Positions 46,868 through 55,318 of a DNA stretch of 64,000 nt are shown here, in pieces (the stretch's first letter is position 1; the number at the start of each line of letters is the position of its first letter). The translations under genes and the position numbers were made by a program. Location: the NCBI RefSeq assembly GCF_017884005.1, contig NZ_QFAY01000011.1, positions 1 through 64,000 of the forward strand, given 5' to 3'. This stretch comes from Streptococcus panodentis. GTDB lineage: Bacteria > Bacillota > Bacilli > Lactobacillales > Streptococcaceae. The notes beneath the pieces are model-generated. The model made no database searches and was not told the DNA's origin. It was given only the letters and a program-made list of their open reading frames with translations.

Positions 46868-47272
46868 ATGAGCAAACAATTAATCTTAGTCAGTCACGGC
46901 CGTTTCTGTGAGGAGCTGAAGCAGACCGCAGAGATGATTATGGGACCTCAGGAGGACATCCATGCAGTAGCCCTGCTTCCGGAGGAAGGTCCAGAAGACT
47001 TCGCAGCTAAATTCTTGGACACAGTCCAGAATCTGGATGACTATCTGGTCTTTGCGGACCTCCTGGGCGGCACTCCTTGCAATGTAATCAGCCGTTTCAT
47101 TATGGAAGGCCGGGACATTGAGCTTTACGCTGGGGTCAATCTGCCCATGGTGATTGAGTTTATCAATGCTTCTCTGACAGGTTTGGAGGTCGATTATCCA
47201 GCCAAGGCGGCAGAAAACATTGTCAAAGTCAACGATGTTTTAGCCAGCCTGCAGGATGATGAAGACGAGTAA
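46868..47272 (+). CDS. PTS mannose-family EIIA component
   Basis: 134 residues from the ATG at 46868; the ATG at 46856 precedes the GGAG site and is rejected. His10 in LILVSHGRF accepts phosphate from HPr. FADLLGGTPCNV is the second signature of the fold. It closes the PTS block. Confidence 0.93.
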   Translation: MSKQLILVSHGRFCEELKQTAEMIMGPQEDIHAVALLPEEGPEDFAAKFLDTVQNLDDYLVFADLLGGTPCNVISRFIMEGRDIELYAGVNLPMVIEFINASLTGLEVDYPAKAAENIVKVNDVLASLQDDEDE

Positions 47273-47728
47273 CACTCAAAGAACAGCGAAGACGGCAGGG
47301 ATACCGATGCAGATCAGGCAAGGGCAGTTTGTGTCAGCCGGTCTTCATCAAAGAGGCTGTGGAGAAAGACAAGCAAAGCCTGCTGTCAAAGCAGGGGCTT
47401 GTAAATCAAACGAAAGAAATATCCGAAGCAAGGTTCTTTTGTATCAGCCACCTCTTCGATTTTTAAAGAGTATATAGTCTTTTAGTTTGCTTTTAGTAGT
47501 GAAACTGTCCGAGGGAGCTAACGACGGAATAAAAGATAAACTAACTGACGATAAAAAGGGAGAGCAGTCGTCTGGATAGTGCTGGCCGGCTGCCTGAAAA
47601 GACAATATATGATGAAAAAGGATACTCGTGGACAGCGAAATCCCGTATAGCTGTGAGCTTTTCGCAGCGCCGCTGTCAAAGCGGCAGGCGGCAGAGGATT
47701 GAGCTTCCTAGAGTGAGAAAAGGATAAG
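47273..47728. other. Repeat-containing spacer within the galactoside cluster
   Basis: About 455 bases with no credible gene. GCTGTCAAAGCAGGGGC (47371) and AGTCTTTTAGTTTGCTTTTAGTAGTGAAACTGTCCGAGG (47477-47515, shown in part) repeat phrases seen near 5740 and 12520. Confidence 0.7.
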
Positions 47729-47761
47729 AAGGGGGTGGGAGCTGTTTCCGGCCCCCTTTTT
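47729..47761 (+). terminator. Terminator upstream of agaS
   Basis: AAGGGGG at 47729 pairs with CCCCCTT across a roughly 16 nt loop, followed by a T-run. It stands 29 nt before the agaS start, so agaS may be uncoupled from the PTS genes or this may act as an attenuator. Confidence 0.65.
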
Positions 47762-47789
47762 GCAAGAGACAGAAAGGAAGATTCAAAAA

Positions 47790-48956
47790 ATGCTAGATTA
47801 TACAAAGGAAGAGCTGCTGGAGCTGGGGGCTGACATCACCAGCCGGGAAATTTACCAGCAGCCGCAGGTCTGGCAGCAGGCTTTTGAAGCTTACAAGGCT
47901 CAGGCTGCTGCCATTGCCGCTTTTCTTCACAAGATTGAGGAGAAGCACGATTATATCAAGGTGATTTTTGCCGGGGCAGGCTCTTCCGCTTATGTGGGAG
48001 ACACGCTGCTGCCTTATCTGAGACAGGCTTATGATGAGCGCAAGTGGAACTTTTGCGCTGTTGCCACTACTGATATTGTAGCTACCCCCTTGGTGCATCT
48101 GCATCGAGAGGTACCGACAGTGCTGGTTTCCTTTGCCCGCAGCGGCAATTCGCCGGAGAGTGTGGCGGCGGTAGACTTGGCCAAGCAGCTGGTCGATCAG
48201 CTCTATCAGGTCACGATTACCTGTGCGGCAGAAGGGCAGCTGGCCCAGCAGGCTCAGGGAGATGAGCGTAATCTCCTCCTCCTGCAGCCCGAGGCTTCGA
48301 ATGATGCCGGCTTTGCTATGACCTCCAGCTTCAGCTCCATGCTGCTGACTGCCTTGCTGGTCTTTGACAGGGAAAGTGTGGCTGTCAAAGAGAAAAAGGT
48401 GGCAGAAGTGCAGGCGCTGAGCCAAAAAGTGCTGGATCAGGCAGCAGATATACAGCGATTGGCCGCTTTGGACTACAGCCGTGTGATCTATCTGGGGGCA
48501 GGACCTTTCTTTGGCCTGGCCCATGAAGCGCAGCTGAAAATACTGGAATTGACAGCCGGTCAGATTGCGACCATGTATGAGAGCCCGGTCGGCTTCCGCC
48601 ACGGTCCTAAATCGCTCATCAACTCAGAAACGCTGGTGCTGGTCTTTGGCTCTGCAGATTCCTATACCAAGGCCTATGATTTGGATTTGATTCGCGAAGT
48701 GGCTGGTGACCGCATCGCCCGCAGGCTTGTCTTGCTGACTGACTGCAGCGAAGATCTGGACCAAGTGGAGCAGGTGCTGCTGGAGAGTCCTATCTTGGAC
48801 GACGGCTATCGGGTCTTCCCTTATATCGTCTATGCCCAAATCTTTGCCCTCCTGACCTCGCTTAAGGTCAAAAATCGGCCGGATACGCCATCTCCGACAG
48901 GGACCGTCAACCGTGTGGTCCAAGGAGTTCTCATCCACCCCTTGGAGCAGGTATAA
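47790..48956 (+). CDS. agaS: Sugar isomerase AgaS (double SIS domain)
   Basis: 388 residues from the ATG at 47790 with AAAGGAAG. Two SIS domains: FAGAGSSAYVGDTLLPYL and SFARSGNSPESVAAVDLA in the first, YLGAGPFFGLAHEAQLKILEL and ESPVGFRHGPKSLI in the second. AgaS acts as a galactosamine-6-phosphate deaminase/isomerase giving tagatose-6-phosphate. With lacD next to it, amino-sugar phosphate can reach triose phosphates once phosphorylated. Confidence 0.92.
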   Translation: MLDYTKEELLELGADITSREIYQQPQVWQQAFEAYKAQAAAIAAFLHKIEEKHDYIKVIFAGAGSSAYVGDTLLPYLRQAYDERKWNFCAVATTDIVATPLVHLHREVPTVLVSFARSGNSPESVAAVDLAKQLVDQLYQVTITCAAEGQLAQQAQGDERNLLLLQPEASNDAGFAMTSSFSSMLLTALLVFDRESVAVKEKKVAEVQALSQKVLDQAADIQRLAALDYSRVIYLGAGPFFGLAHEAQLKILELTAGQIATMYESPVGFRHGPKSLINSETLVLVFGSADSYTKAYDLDLIREVAGDRIARRLVLLTDCSEDLDQVEQVLLESPILDDGYRVFPYIVYAQIFALLTSLKVKNRPDTPSPTGTVNRVVQGVLIHPLEQV

Positions 48957-48969
48957 AAAAGGAAATGTT

Positions 48970-50007
48970 ATGAAAAAATTAAACATCAGCCACGGCAAGG
49001 TGGCTCATTTAAAAAAATTATCAGATGAACAGGGGATTATCGGAGCTTTAGCCATTGACCAGCGGGGTTCTCTCAAGAAAATGCTGGCCAGCGGAGAACA
49101 GGTTCTTTCAGGCGATTCAGCCCTGATTGACTTTAAGAAATTAATCTCCAGCCAGCTGACACCCTATGCGACTTCTATTTTGCTGGATCCAGAGTTTGGC
49201 CTGCCGGCTGCCGACTTGCGGGCTGCCGACTGCGGCCTCATTGTAGCCTATGAAAAGACGGGGTATGATGCGACAGCAGAAGGCCGCCTGCCTGATCTGC
49301 TGCCCAACTGGTCTGTAGGGCGTATTAGGGAAGCCGGTGCTGATGCGGTCAAAGTGCTCCTCTACTATGATGTGGACGACAAGCCGGAGATCAATGACGT
49401 CAAGCAGGCTTGGGTGGAGCGCATCGGCAGCGAATGCTTGGCTGAAGACCTTCCTTATTTTCTGGAAATTCTGACCTATGATGCCCAGAACAGCAGCGTT
49501 CTGGATGCCGACTATGCCAGGGTCAAGCCGCACAAGGTCAATGAAGCCATGAAGGTCTTTTCAGAAGATCGCTACCATGTTGATGTTCTCAAGGTAGAAG
49601 TGCCTGTCAATATGAAGTTTGCAGAAGGCTTTGCTCCGGAAGGGCTGGATCCGGTCTACAGTCTGGACCAAGTCAAAGACTATTTTCGGGAGCAGTCAGC
49701 GGCGACCCACCTTCCTTTTATCTTTCTCAGCGCGGGTGTTTCCGCTCAGCTCTTCCAAGAGACGCTGAAAATTGCCCATGAAGCTGGCTCGCTCTTTAAT
49801 GGTGTTCTCTGTGGTCGGGCAACTTGGAAGCCAGCGGTCTCTGTCTTTGCAGAAGAGGGGCCTGAAGCAGCTAAGGCTTGGCTTGATGAAGCCGGCCGGC
49901 AGCATATTGAAGACTTAAATCAGGTTCTGCGCCAAACGGCCGTTTCCTGGGAGGACAAGCTTGACCTGCCTTTTGAGGACAGGAAATGGCAGGTTCGTGA
50001 TTTTTGA
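48970..50007 (+). CDS. lacD: Tagatose-1,6-bisphosphate aldolase
   Basis: 345 residues from the ATG at 48970 with AAAAAGGAAATG, slightly longer than the usual ~325. Class I aldolase of the LacD family: GALAIDQRGSLKKML, VKVLLYYDVDD with the Schiff-base Lys region, VDVLKVEVPVNMKF and FLSAGVSAQLF. It splits tagatose-1,6-bisphosphate to DHAP and glyceraldehyde-3-phosphate. The tagatose-6-phosphate kinase (lacC) is not in the window and must be supplied from elsewhere. Confidence 0.93.
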   Translation: MKKLNISHGKVAHLKKLSDEQGIIGALAIDQRGSLKKMLASGEQVLSGDSALIDFKKLISSQLTPYATSILLDPEFGLPAADLRAADCGLIVAYEKTGYDATAEGRLPDLLPNWSVGRIREAGADAVKVLLYYDVDDKPEINDVKQAWVERIGSECLAEDLPYFLEILTYDAQNSSVLDADYARVKPHKVNEAMKVFSEDRYHVDVLKVEVPVNMKFAEGFAPEGLDPVYSLDQVKDYFREQSAATHLPFIFLSAGVSAQLFQETLKIAHEAGSLFNGVLCGRATWKPAVSVFAEEGPEAAKAWLDEAGRQHIEDLNQVLRQTAVSWEDKLDLPFEDRKWQVRDF

Positions 50008-50020
50008 TAAGGAGCTTTGC

Positions 50021-51061
50021 ATGAAATCTTACCAAGAGGCCGTTTTTGGAAGCTTTAAAGGGCAGGAAGTTCGGACCTATACCTTTGAGAATGATCTGGG
50101 CTACCGTCTGACTGTCATGAACTATGGGGCCACGGTGGTCCAGTATATCACTCCTGACAGAGAGCGGCGCTGGGCCAATATTGTAGTCGGTTTTGACAGG
50201 TTTGAAGACTACATTGGCAACAGTCCCAAGTATGGTGCCAGTATCGGCCCGGTAGCGGGCCGCATCGCCGGAGCGGCTTTCGAGCTCAACGGCCGAGCCT
50301 ATCAGCTGGAAGCCAATAACGGCCCAAACTGCAACCACAGCGGCTCAAGCGGATGGGACAGCAGTCTTTTCGAACTGGAAGAGGTCAGCGATGACGGCCT
50401 GACCCTTTACACGGAGCGGGCCCATGGCTGCGGCGGATTTCCGGGCAATCTGAAGGTCTGGGTTTCCTACACTTTGACTGAAAAGGGAGAGCTGGAGATC
50501 TCTTATCAGGTACAGACAGACCGAGATACCTTGGTCAATCCGACCAACCACAGCTATTTCAATCTATCCGGTGATTTTCAGCAGCCCATTGACCGCCATA
50601 TCCTGCAGCTTCATACCAGCGGTGTGTATCCGATTGCACCCGATGGCATACCAGCAAAAAAGGCTGACAGGGAGCCGGGCTTTGTCAAGCGCCTGCAGGA
50701 AGGTGTCAGCCTTCAGGATATTTTTGCGGATCAGGATGAGCAGATCCACATCGTTTCCGGTCTGGACCATCCCTTTGAGCTGGACAGCAGCCGGACGACG
50801 GCAGGCTCGCTCTATGATACGGACTCTGGCCGCTGGCTGACCTTTAAGACCCAGGCTCCCTGTCTGGTCCTCTATACGGCTAATGTTGTGGATGAGAAGG
50901 TTATCTTGAAGGGTCGGCCTATGGTGCAGCATAATGGCTTAGCCATAGAAAGTCAGGCTCTGCCCGATGCAATCCACAGCGACCGGCAGGCTGACGTTAT
51001 TCTGAGAGCCGGCCAGATATTCACCAGCACAACAGTTTATTTTGCCGGTGTTAAAGACTAG
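50021..51061 (+). CDS. galM: Aldose 1-epimerase (galactose mutarotase)
   Basis: 346 residues from the ATG at 50021 with AAGGAG. GalM interconverts alpha and beta anomers of galactose, the product of BgaC. Motifs: GPVAGRIAGAAFELNG, NHSGSSGWDSS, NPTNHSYFNLSGD with the catalytic His, and a C-terminal Glu in GLAIESQALPDA. Last gene of the cluster, feeding galactose to the Leloir pathway. Confidence 0.95.
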   Translation: MKSYQEAVFGSFKGQEVRTYTFENDLGYRLTVMNYGATVVQYITPDRERRWANIVVGFDRFEDYIGNSPKYGASIGPVAGRIAGAAFELNGRAYQLEANNGPNCNHSGSSGWDSSLFELEEVSDDGLTLYTERAHGCGGFPGNLKVWVSYTLTEKGELEISYQVQTDRDTLVNPTNHSYFNLSGDFQQPIDRHILQLHTSGVYPIAPDGIPAKKADREPGFVKRLQEGVSLQDIFADQDEQIHIVSGLDHPFELDSSRTTAGSLYDTDSGRWLTFKTQAPCLVLYTANVVDEKVILKGRPMVQHNGLAIESQALPDAIHSDRQADVILRAGQIFTSTTVYFAGVKD

Positions 51062-51215
51062 CTTTCTTTTGCGTGGGGGATTTGGGATTGAGTTGTTCAA
51101 AGAATCGTCCGATGGCTGGACAAGTCTGCTGAAAAAGCAGAGAGCTTCAAAGAATGTCCGTCAATTTAAAAAGAGAAAAAGCTTTTATCATAAAAAGCAA
51201 AAAGAAAGCAGCTGC
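51062..51215. other. Spacer before the first csRNA
   Basis: About 150 bases with no gene seen. A purine-rich stretch follows galM and no clear terminator hairpin is visible. Confidence 0.6.
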
Positions 51216-51346
51216 TTTAAGAATTTCTTAAGCTTGGACTGCTATACTTATCTTTATCAAATGAAGCCCCCTAACTTTATTTGATAATCCTAAACTTTTT
51301 CATAATAATCTCCCATAAAGGCCACCCAATCCGGTGGTCTTTTTTT
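51216..51346 (+). ncRNA. CiaR-dependent small RNA (csRNA), copy 1, with promoter
   Basis: The promoter has TTTAAG-N5-CTTAAG (51216-51221, 51227-51232), a CiaR box one base off TTTAAG-N5-TTTAAG. A TATACT -10 (51243-51248) lies 10 nt on, the spacing used by CiaR. The RNA would start near 51255. It has a 5' hairpin TATCAAAT/ATTTGATA, an unpaired TTTTTCATAATAATCTCCCAT stretch (in part) that could pair with ribosome sites, and a GGCCACC/GGTGGTC terminator ending about 51346. csRNAs in streptococci repress targets such as comC, which is family knowledge. Confidence 0.88.
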
Positions 51347-51698
51347 GGGGCTTCAAAACGAGGAAAGTCTCTAGGACACCATTGATACTCTTTGAAAATA
51401 TTCAATTCAGATGAGCTTCGCCTTGCCCGGCCCCAGTGTTGTCTGCGGCTAACGTCTCAGTCTGCTTTTGATGTTTTTTGAGCAGTGGTTCGGCAGGAGC
51501 GGACAGGATGGCAGCGGACTTGCTCGTCCTATCGCGAGAAATCCTTTCTCTAACTCCCGAGAGGAAGCAGCAAATCTGCTGTTTTGAGGCCGCGACTTGG
51601 CAAAAGCAGTCTGTCTTTCTTGATTTTTTTGGAGAAAAGACAGGATGTTTATCGAATTGTAACTCGAATGTTATATTTTAAAAGAGGTGTTATACTGA
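51347..51698. other. Spacer between csRNA copies, repeat-like
   Basis: No gene. It contains a TTGATACTCTTTGAAAATAT intergenic-repeat end (51382) and a diverged relative of the 197 bp repeat core (GAGAGGAAGCAGCAAATCTG near 51560). Confidence 0.65.
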
Positions 51699-51833
51699 GT
51701 TAAGATTTCTTTAAGCTAAAGGCGGTATACTTATCAGTATCAAATGAAGACCTCCTAACTTTATTTGATAGAAATCCTAAACTTTTTCATAATAATCTCC
51801 CATAAAAGCCACCGAATTCGGTGGCTTTTTTTC
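51699..51833 (+). ncRNA. CiaR-dependent small RNA (csRNA), copy 2, with promoter
   Basis: GTTAAG-N5-TTTAAG (51699-51704, 51710-51715), then 10 nt, then TATACT (51726-51731). The predicted RNA from about 51738 has the same 5' hairpin TATCAAAT/ATTTGATA, the same CATAATAATCTCCCATAAAA core, and the terminator AAGCCACC-GAATT-CGGTGGCTTTTTTT. It is nearly identical to copy 1 through the 5' hairpin and the central region, so the two are a recent duplication. Confidence 0.9.
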
Positions 51834-51900
51834 TTGTTTGCCGAAGTCCGACTATTTTGCTCTTCAAAATGTGTGAAATTCGTCCGCCTCTTGATTTTCT

Positions 51901-51908
51901 GCTATAAT
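51901..51908 (+). promoter_or_regulatory. ruvB extended -10, apparently giving a leaderless mRNA
   Basis: TATAAT at 51903-51908 is preceded by TG one base upstream (TGCTATAAT), an extended -10. The ruvB ATG is at 51916, only 7 nt beyond the -10, which is where transcription should start. No Shine-Dalgarno exists between them. Confidence 0.65.
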
Positions 51909-51915
51909 AGTAAGC

Positions 51916-52914
51916 ATGAGTAGAATTTTAGATAATGAATTGCTGGGCGATGAAGAGCTGGCAGAGCGCACTCTGCGTCCCCAGTATTTACAGGAATATA
52001 TCGGTCAGGACAAGGTCAAAAATCAGCTGAAAATTTTTATTGAGGCTGCTAAGTTTCGGGATGAGGCTTTGGATCATGCCCTGCTTTTCGGACCGCCGGG
52101 GCTGGGGAAAACGACCATGGCCTTTGTGATTGCCAATGAGCTGGGCGTCAATATCAAGCAGACTTCGGGACCGGTCATTGAAAAGGCCGGTGATTTGGTG
52201 GCCATTCTCAATGACTTGGAGCCGGGCGATGTGCTCTTTATCGATGAAATCCACCGTCTGCCCATGGCTGTAGAGGAAGTTCTGTACAGCGCCATGGAAG
52301 ATTTTTACATTGATATTATGATTGGGACAGGGGAAACCAGCCGCAGTGTGCATCTGGATCTGCCGCCTTTTACCTTGATTGGGGCGACTACCCGGGCTGG
52401 CATGCTGTCCAATCCTCTGCGGGCCCGTTTTGGTATTACCGGCCATATGGAATACTATGAGGAAGCTGACCTGACAGAGATTGTCGAGCGGACAGCTGAG
52501 ATCTTTGAGATGGCTATTACCCATGAGGCGGCTCAGGAGCTGGCTCTGCGCAGCCGGGGGACGCCACGGATTGCCAACCGTCTGCTGAAGCGGGTTCGGG
52601 ATTATGCTCAAATTATGGGGGATGGCCTCATTGACGGACAGATAACGGATCAGGCTCTGACCATGCTGGATGTGGATCGGGAAGGGCTGGATTATGTCGA
52701 CCAGAAGATTCTCAAAACCATGATTGAAGTTTATGGCGGCGGGCCGGTCGGTCTGGGGACTCTCTCGGTTAACATCGCTGAAGAGCGCGAAACTGTTGAG
52801 GACATGTATGAACCCTATCTGATTCAGAAAGGCTTTGTCATGCGGACCCGTACCGGGCGCGTGGCGACCCGCAAGGCCTATGAGCATTTGGGTTATGAGT
52901 ATATGGAGGGATGA
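51916..52914 (+). CDS. ruvB: Holliday junction branch-migration helicase RuvB
   Basis: 332 residues, standard length. AAA+ motor that drives branch migration with RuvA. Walker [10 protein letters not shown], Walker [10 protein letters not shown], sensor [18 protein letters not shown], arginine finger region [15 protein letters not shown] and the winged-helix C-terminus. The start fits the family ([10 protein letters not shown]) and appears to be leaderless. The two csRNA genes upstream run in the same direction. Confidence 0.97.
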   Translation: MSRILDNELLGDEELAERTLRPQYLQEYIGQDKVKNQLKIFIEAAKFRDEALDHALLFGPPGLGKTTMAFVIANELGVNIKQTSGPVIEKAGDLVAILNDLEPGDVLFIDEIHRLPMAVEEVLYSAMEDFYIDIMIGTGETSRSVHLDLPPFTLIGATTRAGMLSNPLRARFGITGHMEYYEEADLTEIVERTAEIFEMAITHEAAQELALRSRGTPRIANRLLKRVRDYAQIMGDGLIDGQITDQALTMLDVDREGLDYVDQKILKTMIEVYGGGPVGLGTLSVNIAEERETVEDMYEPYLIQKGFVMRTRTGRVATRKAYEHLGYEYMEG

Positions 52915-52960
52915 TTGCAGCAATCATTCCTTTTTGTGATTGGCTTAACTGAAATGATAG

Positions 52961-52966
52961 TATAAT
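52961..52966 (+). promoter_or_regulatory. Promoter -10 of the lipase-toxin cluster
   Basis: TATAAT at 52961-52966 about 24 nt before the first gene start; the -35 is poor (TTGGCT at 52940, short spacing). Confidence 0.5.
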
Positions 52967-52989
52967 AGAAACAAAGGAGAACAAGCACG

Positions 52990-53412
52990 ATGACAAAAAC
53001 TGGGTTCACAAAAGGCCGCAAGTGGCTGCTTATCGTTTTATTATTAGCTGTTGTCACAGCAGGAGGGATTTTTATGTTCAGTATGCTTGGCAAATCTCAG
53101 GAAGAAAGACGCAATCGGGAGTATGAGATTAGCTTAGTCAATGCTCTTAAAAATTCCTATGAGGGGATTGAGGAGATTAAGATTAGCAACCCTGATTATA
53201 CCTATCCGCCGGGTTCTTGGTCTTGTGATGTGGAAATTAGATTCTCAGATAAACAAAAAATTAAATATAGAATAGGGCATGCACTAAATGAAACCCAAAA
53301 TTATAATGGTTCTATCACAAATGAGCAGGATGATTTTTTAAATAAGAGAAAGGGTATAACGCATTCTGTTGTTGTAGTTTACTATTCTAATGATGAAAAG
53401 GGGACAAGCTAA
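52990..53412 (+). CDS. Membrane-anchored small protein, candidate immunity protein (TilA-like)
   Basis: 140 residues with an AAAGGAG site. One N-terminal membrane helix (about 12-32) without a lipobox Cys, then an extracellular ~100-residue domain (LVNALKNSYEGIEEIKISNP, PGSWSCDVEIRFSD) that looks like a small cystatin-like fold. In Staphylococcus aureus the lipase toxin TslA is neutralised by the surface lipoprotein TilA; this gene has the matching position and topology. The second half of the gene is AT-rich, unlike the first. It overlaps the lipase gene by one base. Confidence 0.6.
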   Translation: MTKTGFTKGRKWLLIVLLLAVVTAGGIFMFSMLGKSQEERRNREYEISLVNALKNSYEGIEEIKISNPDYTYPPGSWSCDVEIRFSDKQKIKYRIGHALNETQNYNGSITNEQDDFLNKRKGITHSVVVVYYSNDEKGTS

Positions 53413-54686
53413 TGTATACCTATACTGATAAGGAATTGAACAGTTTGAATCAATATCCCAATGTATATAGTGTTGATCCAGACTATGCAAAAAGAAATGG
53501 TTATTCGGTAATCACTAGTTCACCAAATCCAAATCCGTCTCCGAATGATCTTAAAGAAACTGATAAAATTAAAATAGGAGAGCAAGAATTTCAAGTTGTT
53601 GCTACTAAAAATGATGAAGAAACAGGTTTTCAAGGTCTGGCGGTTGCACCGATTGTCAATGGTCAGCCGGATTATAAAAATGTAGCCGTGATTGCTGCTG
53701 GAACGGACCCTGATAGTCCGGTGAATAAACAAGGTCCTTTTTCACGCGATTTCTATAGTGCCATAATTGCAAGGCAAACTTACTTATCTCCACAATATAA
53801 GGTTGCTGACCAATTTGTAAAAGAGATTATGGACGATCCTAGATATGAAGTCAGTCAACTATCAGGTTATTCACAAGGTTCCTACATGCTAAAAGTAGGA
53901 GCTAAATACCACATTCCTACAACCACCTTTAATGCTTGGTTTAAATACGGTGCACTCACACTGGAAGAAAAAGCATTTATTGAAAGCAACCCTTCTATGT
54001 TTATAGATTACCGTAGAAAAAATGATGATGTAGTAATTGGGAATGATTTCAACCATCCAGAATGGTATGATAGTCCGATTGATATTACAAATTCTATGCC
54101 TAGCACGATTCATTGGATTGATGGTTCGAGCCATAAAATTGAAGAGTGGGAGTTTGATCCTGTAACTGGTCAACTTGTAGATGGCAAGGGGGGCAAGCCC
54201 TTGGTCAGCGGTGTTTACAAGGCCTATGCGAACAGCCTGAGAGGTTTTTCTCATTACAAGGAATTAAAACAGAAGTGGTCGGCCAAGGGAATCAGCGGCA
54301 CAGAGCAGATTTATCTGGATGCAGCGCAGGGGCAGATCCTTTCCTCCAGTATGGCCAGTGCAGCGCAGATCGGAGCAGATGAGGTCACTGCCTTGACCCA
54401 GGAAGCCAATGAAGAGATAGAGGCTCTCTGGTCCAAGATTGACTTTAGCAGCTATACAGAGCTGTCGGCCGAAGAGGTGGAGGGCATCTTTGCCAGCCAA
54501 GGAGTGACGCGGGAGCAGTATGTGGACGGCTTTAAGGCCGAGATTGCTCATGCAGCGGCCCAGATGACTGATTCGGCAGCAGCGTTTGCGCGCCTGGACC
54601 ATCAGCTGCAGGCTGCGATTGAAAAGGTGCTAGCCACAGATGCACAGCTAGCGGGGGAATTTCAGCAATGGAAAGCAAAGATGTAA
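53412..54686 (+). CDS. TslA-like type VII-secreted lipase/esterase toxin with C-terminal targeting domain
   Basis: 424 residues. The N-terminal alpha/beta-hydrolase domain (about 60-260) has the nucleophile Ser154 in SGYSQGS (GxSxG), with a candidate acid in the NDFNHPEWY region. The C-terminal ~150 residues are long amphipathic helices (DAAQGQILSSSMASAAQIGA, EEIEALWSKIDF) resembling an LXG-type helical targeting region. That toxin-first order is the reverse of LXG toxins and the same as TslA. There is no signal peptide. Two small helical genes follow and a likely immunity gene precedes. DNA is AT-rich up to about 54180 and host-like after it, so the toxin domain seems swapped in. Confidence 0.7.
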   Translation: MYTYTDKELNSLNQYPNVYSVDPDYAKRNGYSVITSSPNPNPSPNDLKETDKIKIGEQEFQVVATKNDEETGFQGLAVAPIVNGQPDYKNVAVIAAGTDPDSPVNKQGPFSRDFYSAIIARQTYLSPQYKVADQFVKEIMDDPRYEVSQLSGYSQGSYMLKVGAKYHIPTTTFNAWFKYGALTLEEKAFIESNPSMFIDYRRKNDDVVIGNDFNHPEWYDSPIDITNSMPSTIHWIDGSSHKIEEWEFDPVTGQLVDGKGGKPLVSGVYKAYANSLRGFSHYKELKQKWSAKGISGTEQIYLDAAQGQILSSSMASAAQIGADEVTALTQEANEEIEALWSKIDFSSYTELSAEEVEGIFASQGVTREQYVDGFKAEIAHAAAQMTDSAAAFARLDHQLQAAIEKVLATDAQLAGEFQQWKAKM

Positions 54687-54955
54687 GCTGGGAAGATGTC
54701 AGCAAAAAAGCTCAGGAGCTGAATGATTTTGAAGACGAATACCGACTTGAAAAGATAAGCTTTGAAGCGCGCTGCGAGGAGCTCGATAACCGGGCCGGAG
54801 AGTTAAGAAGTCTGGTAGATGCGGAGACAGACCGGATGTCTTTTATATTACAGCGATTTTCAGCTTCTTCGGACGATGCGGCAGATTATTTCTCTGAAAT
54901 GGAAAATCTGCTGTGGAGATCAGAGCAGGCCTATAAGCGTCGTCTAGCAGGATAA
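54668..54955 (+). CDS. Small helical type VII partner protein (TlaA-like), probably frameshifted
   Basis: 95 residues, all helical and charged, overlapping the lipase gene by 19 nt. In the TslA system two such proteins (TlaA1, TlaA2) bind the C-terminal helices for secretion. After the stop at 54953 the +1 frame continues as good coiled-coil protein (DKAFRRKRDRLEEEYSQLRR) to a TGA at 55032, overlapping the next start. A one-base deletion near 54945-54952 may have cut off about 27 residues. Confidence 0.62.
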   Translation: MESKDVSWEDVSKKAQELNDFEDEYRLEKISFEARCEELDNRAGELRSLVDAETDRMSFILQRFSASSDDAADYFSEMENLLWRSEQAYKRRLAG

Positions 54956-55017
54956 GGCTTTCCGCAGGAAGCGGGACAGGCTGGAAGAAGAGTACAGTCA
55001 GCTGAGGAGGGACTACT

Positions 55018-55314
55018 ATGCTCATACCGATTGATGGATACTATACAGACAAAGAGCAGGAACATGCTCTGCGGGCCATGAAAAAAGCCATGGAACGTCA
55101 GCGGGCTTTGACAGAGGCTCAGACTGCGGCTGCTGCCCGCAGCAAATTAAAAGCGGGCTTTCTCACAAAAAAGAAGGAAATCGCAGCTGAAACCAAGGCA
55201 GCCATCATCAGTATCAGCAGCCAGATGGATACAGCGATTCGGGGGGAGATTCGCAAGAGCCTTGATAGGTATGTTCCCAACATGCTGACCAAGTATGACG
55301 CAGCAGAGGACTGA
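55018..55314 (+). CDS. Second small helical type VII partner protein (TlaA-like)
   Basis: 98 residues. After a short N-terminus (MLIPIDGYY) it is Ala/Lys/Glu-rich helix (ALRAMKKAMERQRALTEAQT), then a second helix. The size and helical-hairpin look fit WXG100-like targeting partners. A GAGGAGGGAC site lies upstream. It is the last clear member of the lipase module. Confidence 0.6.
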   Translation: MLIPIDGYYTDKEQEHALRAMKKAMERQRALTEAQTAAAARSKLKAGFLTKKKEIAAETKAAIISISSQMDTAIRGEIRKSLDRYVPNMLTKYDAAED

Positions 55315-55318
55315 ACCG

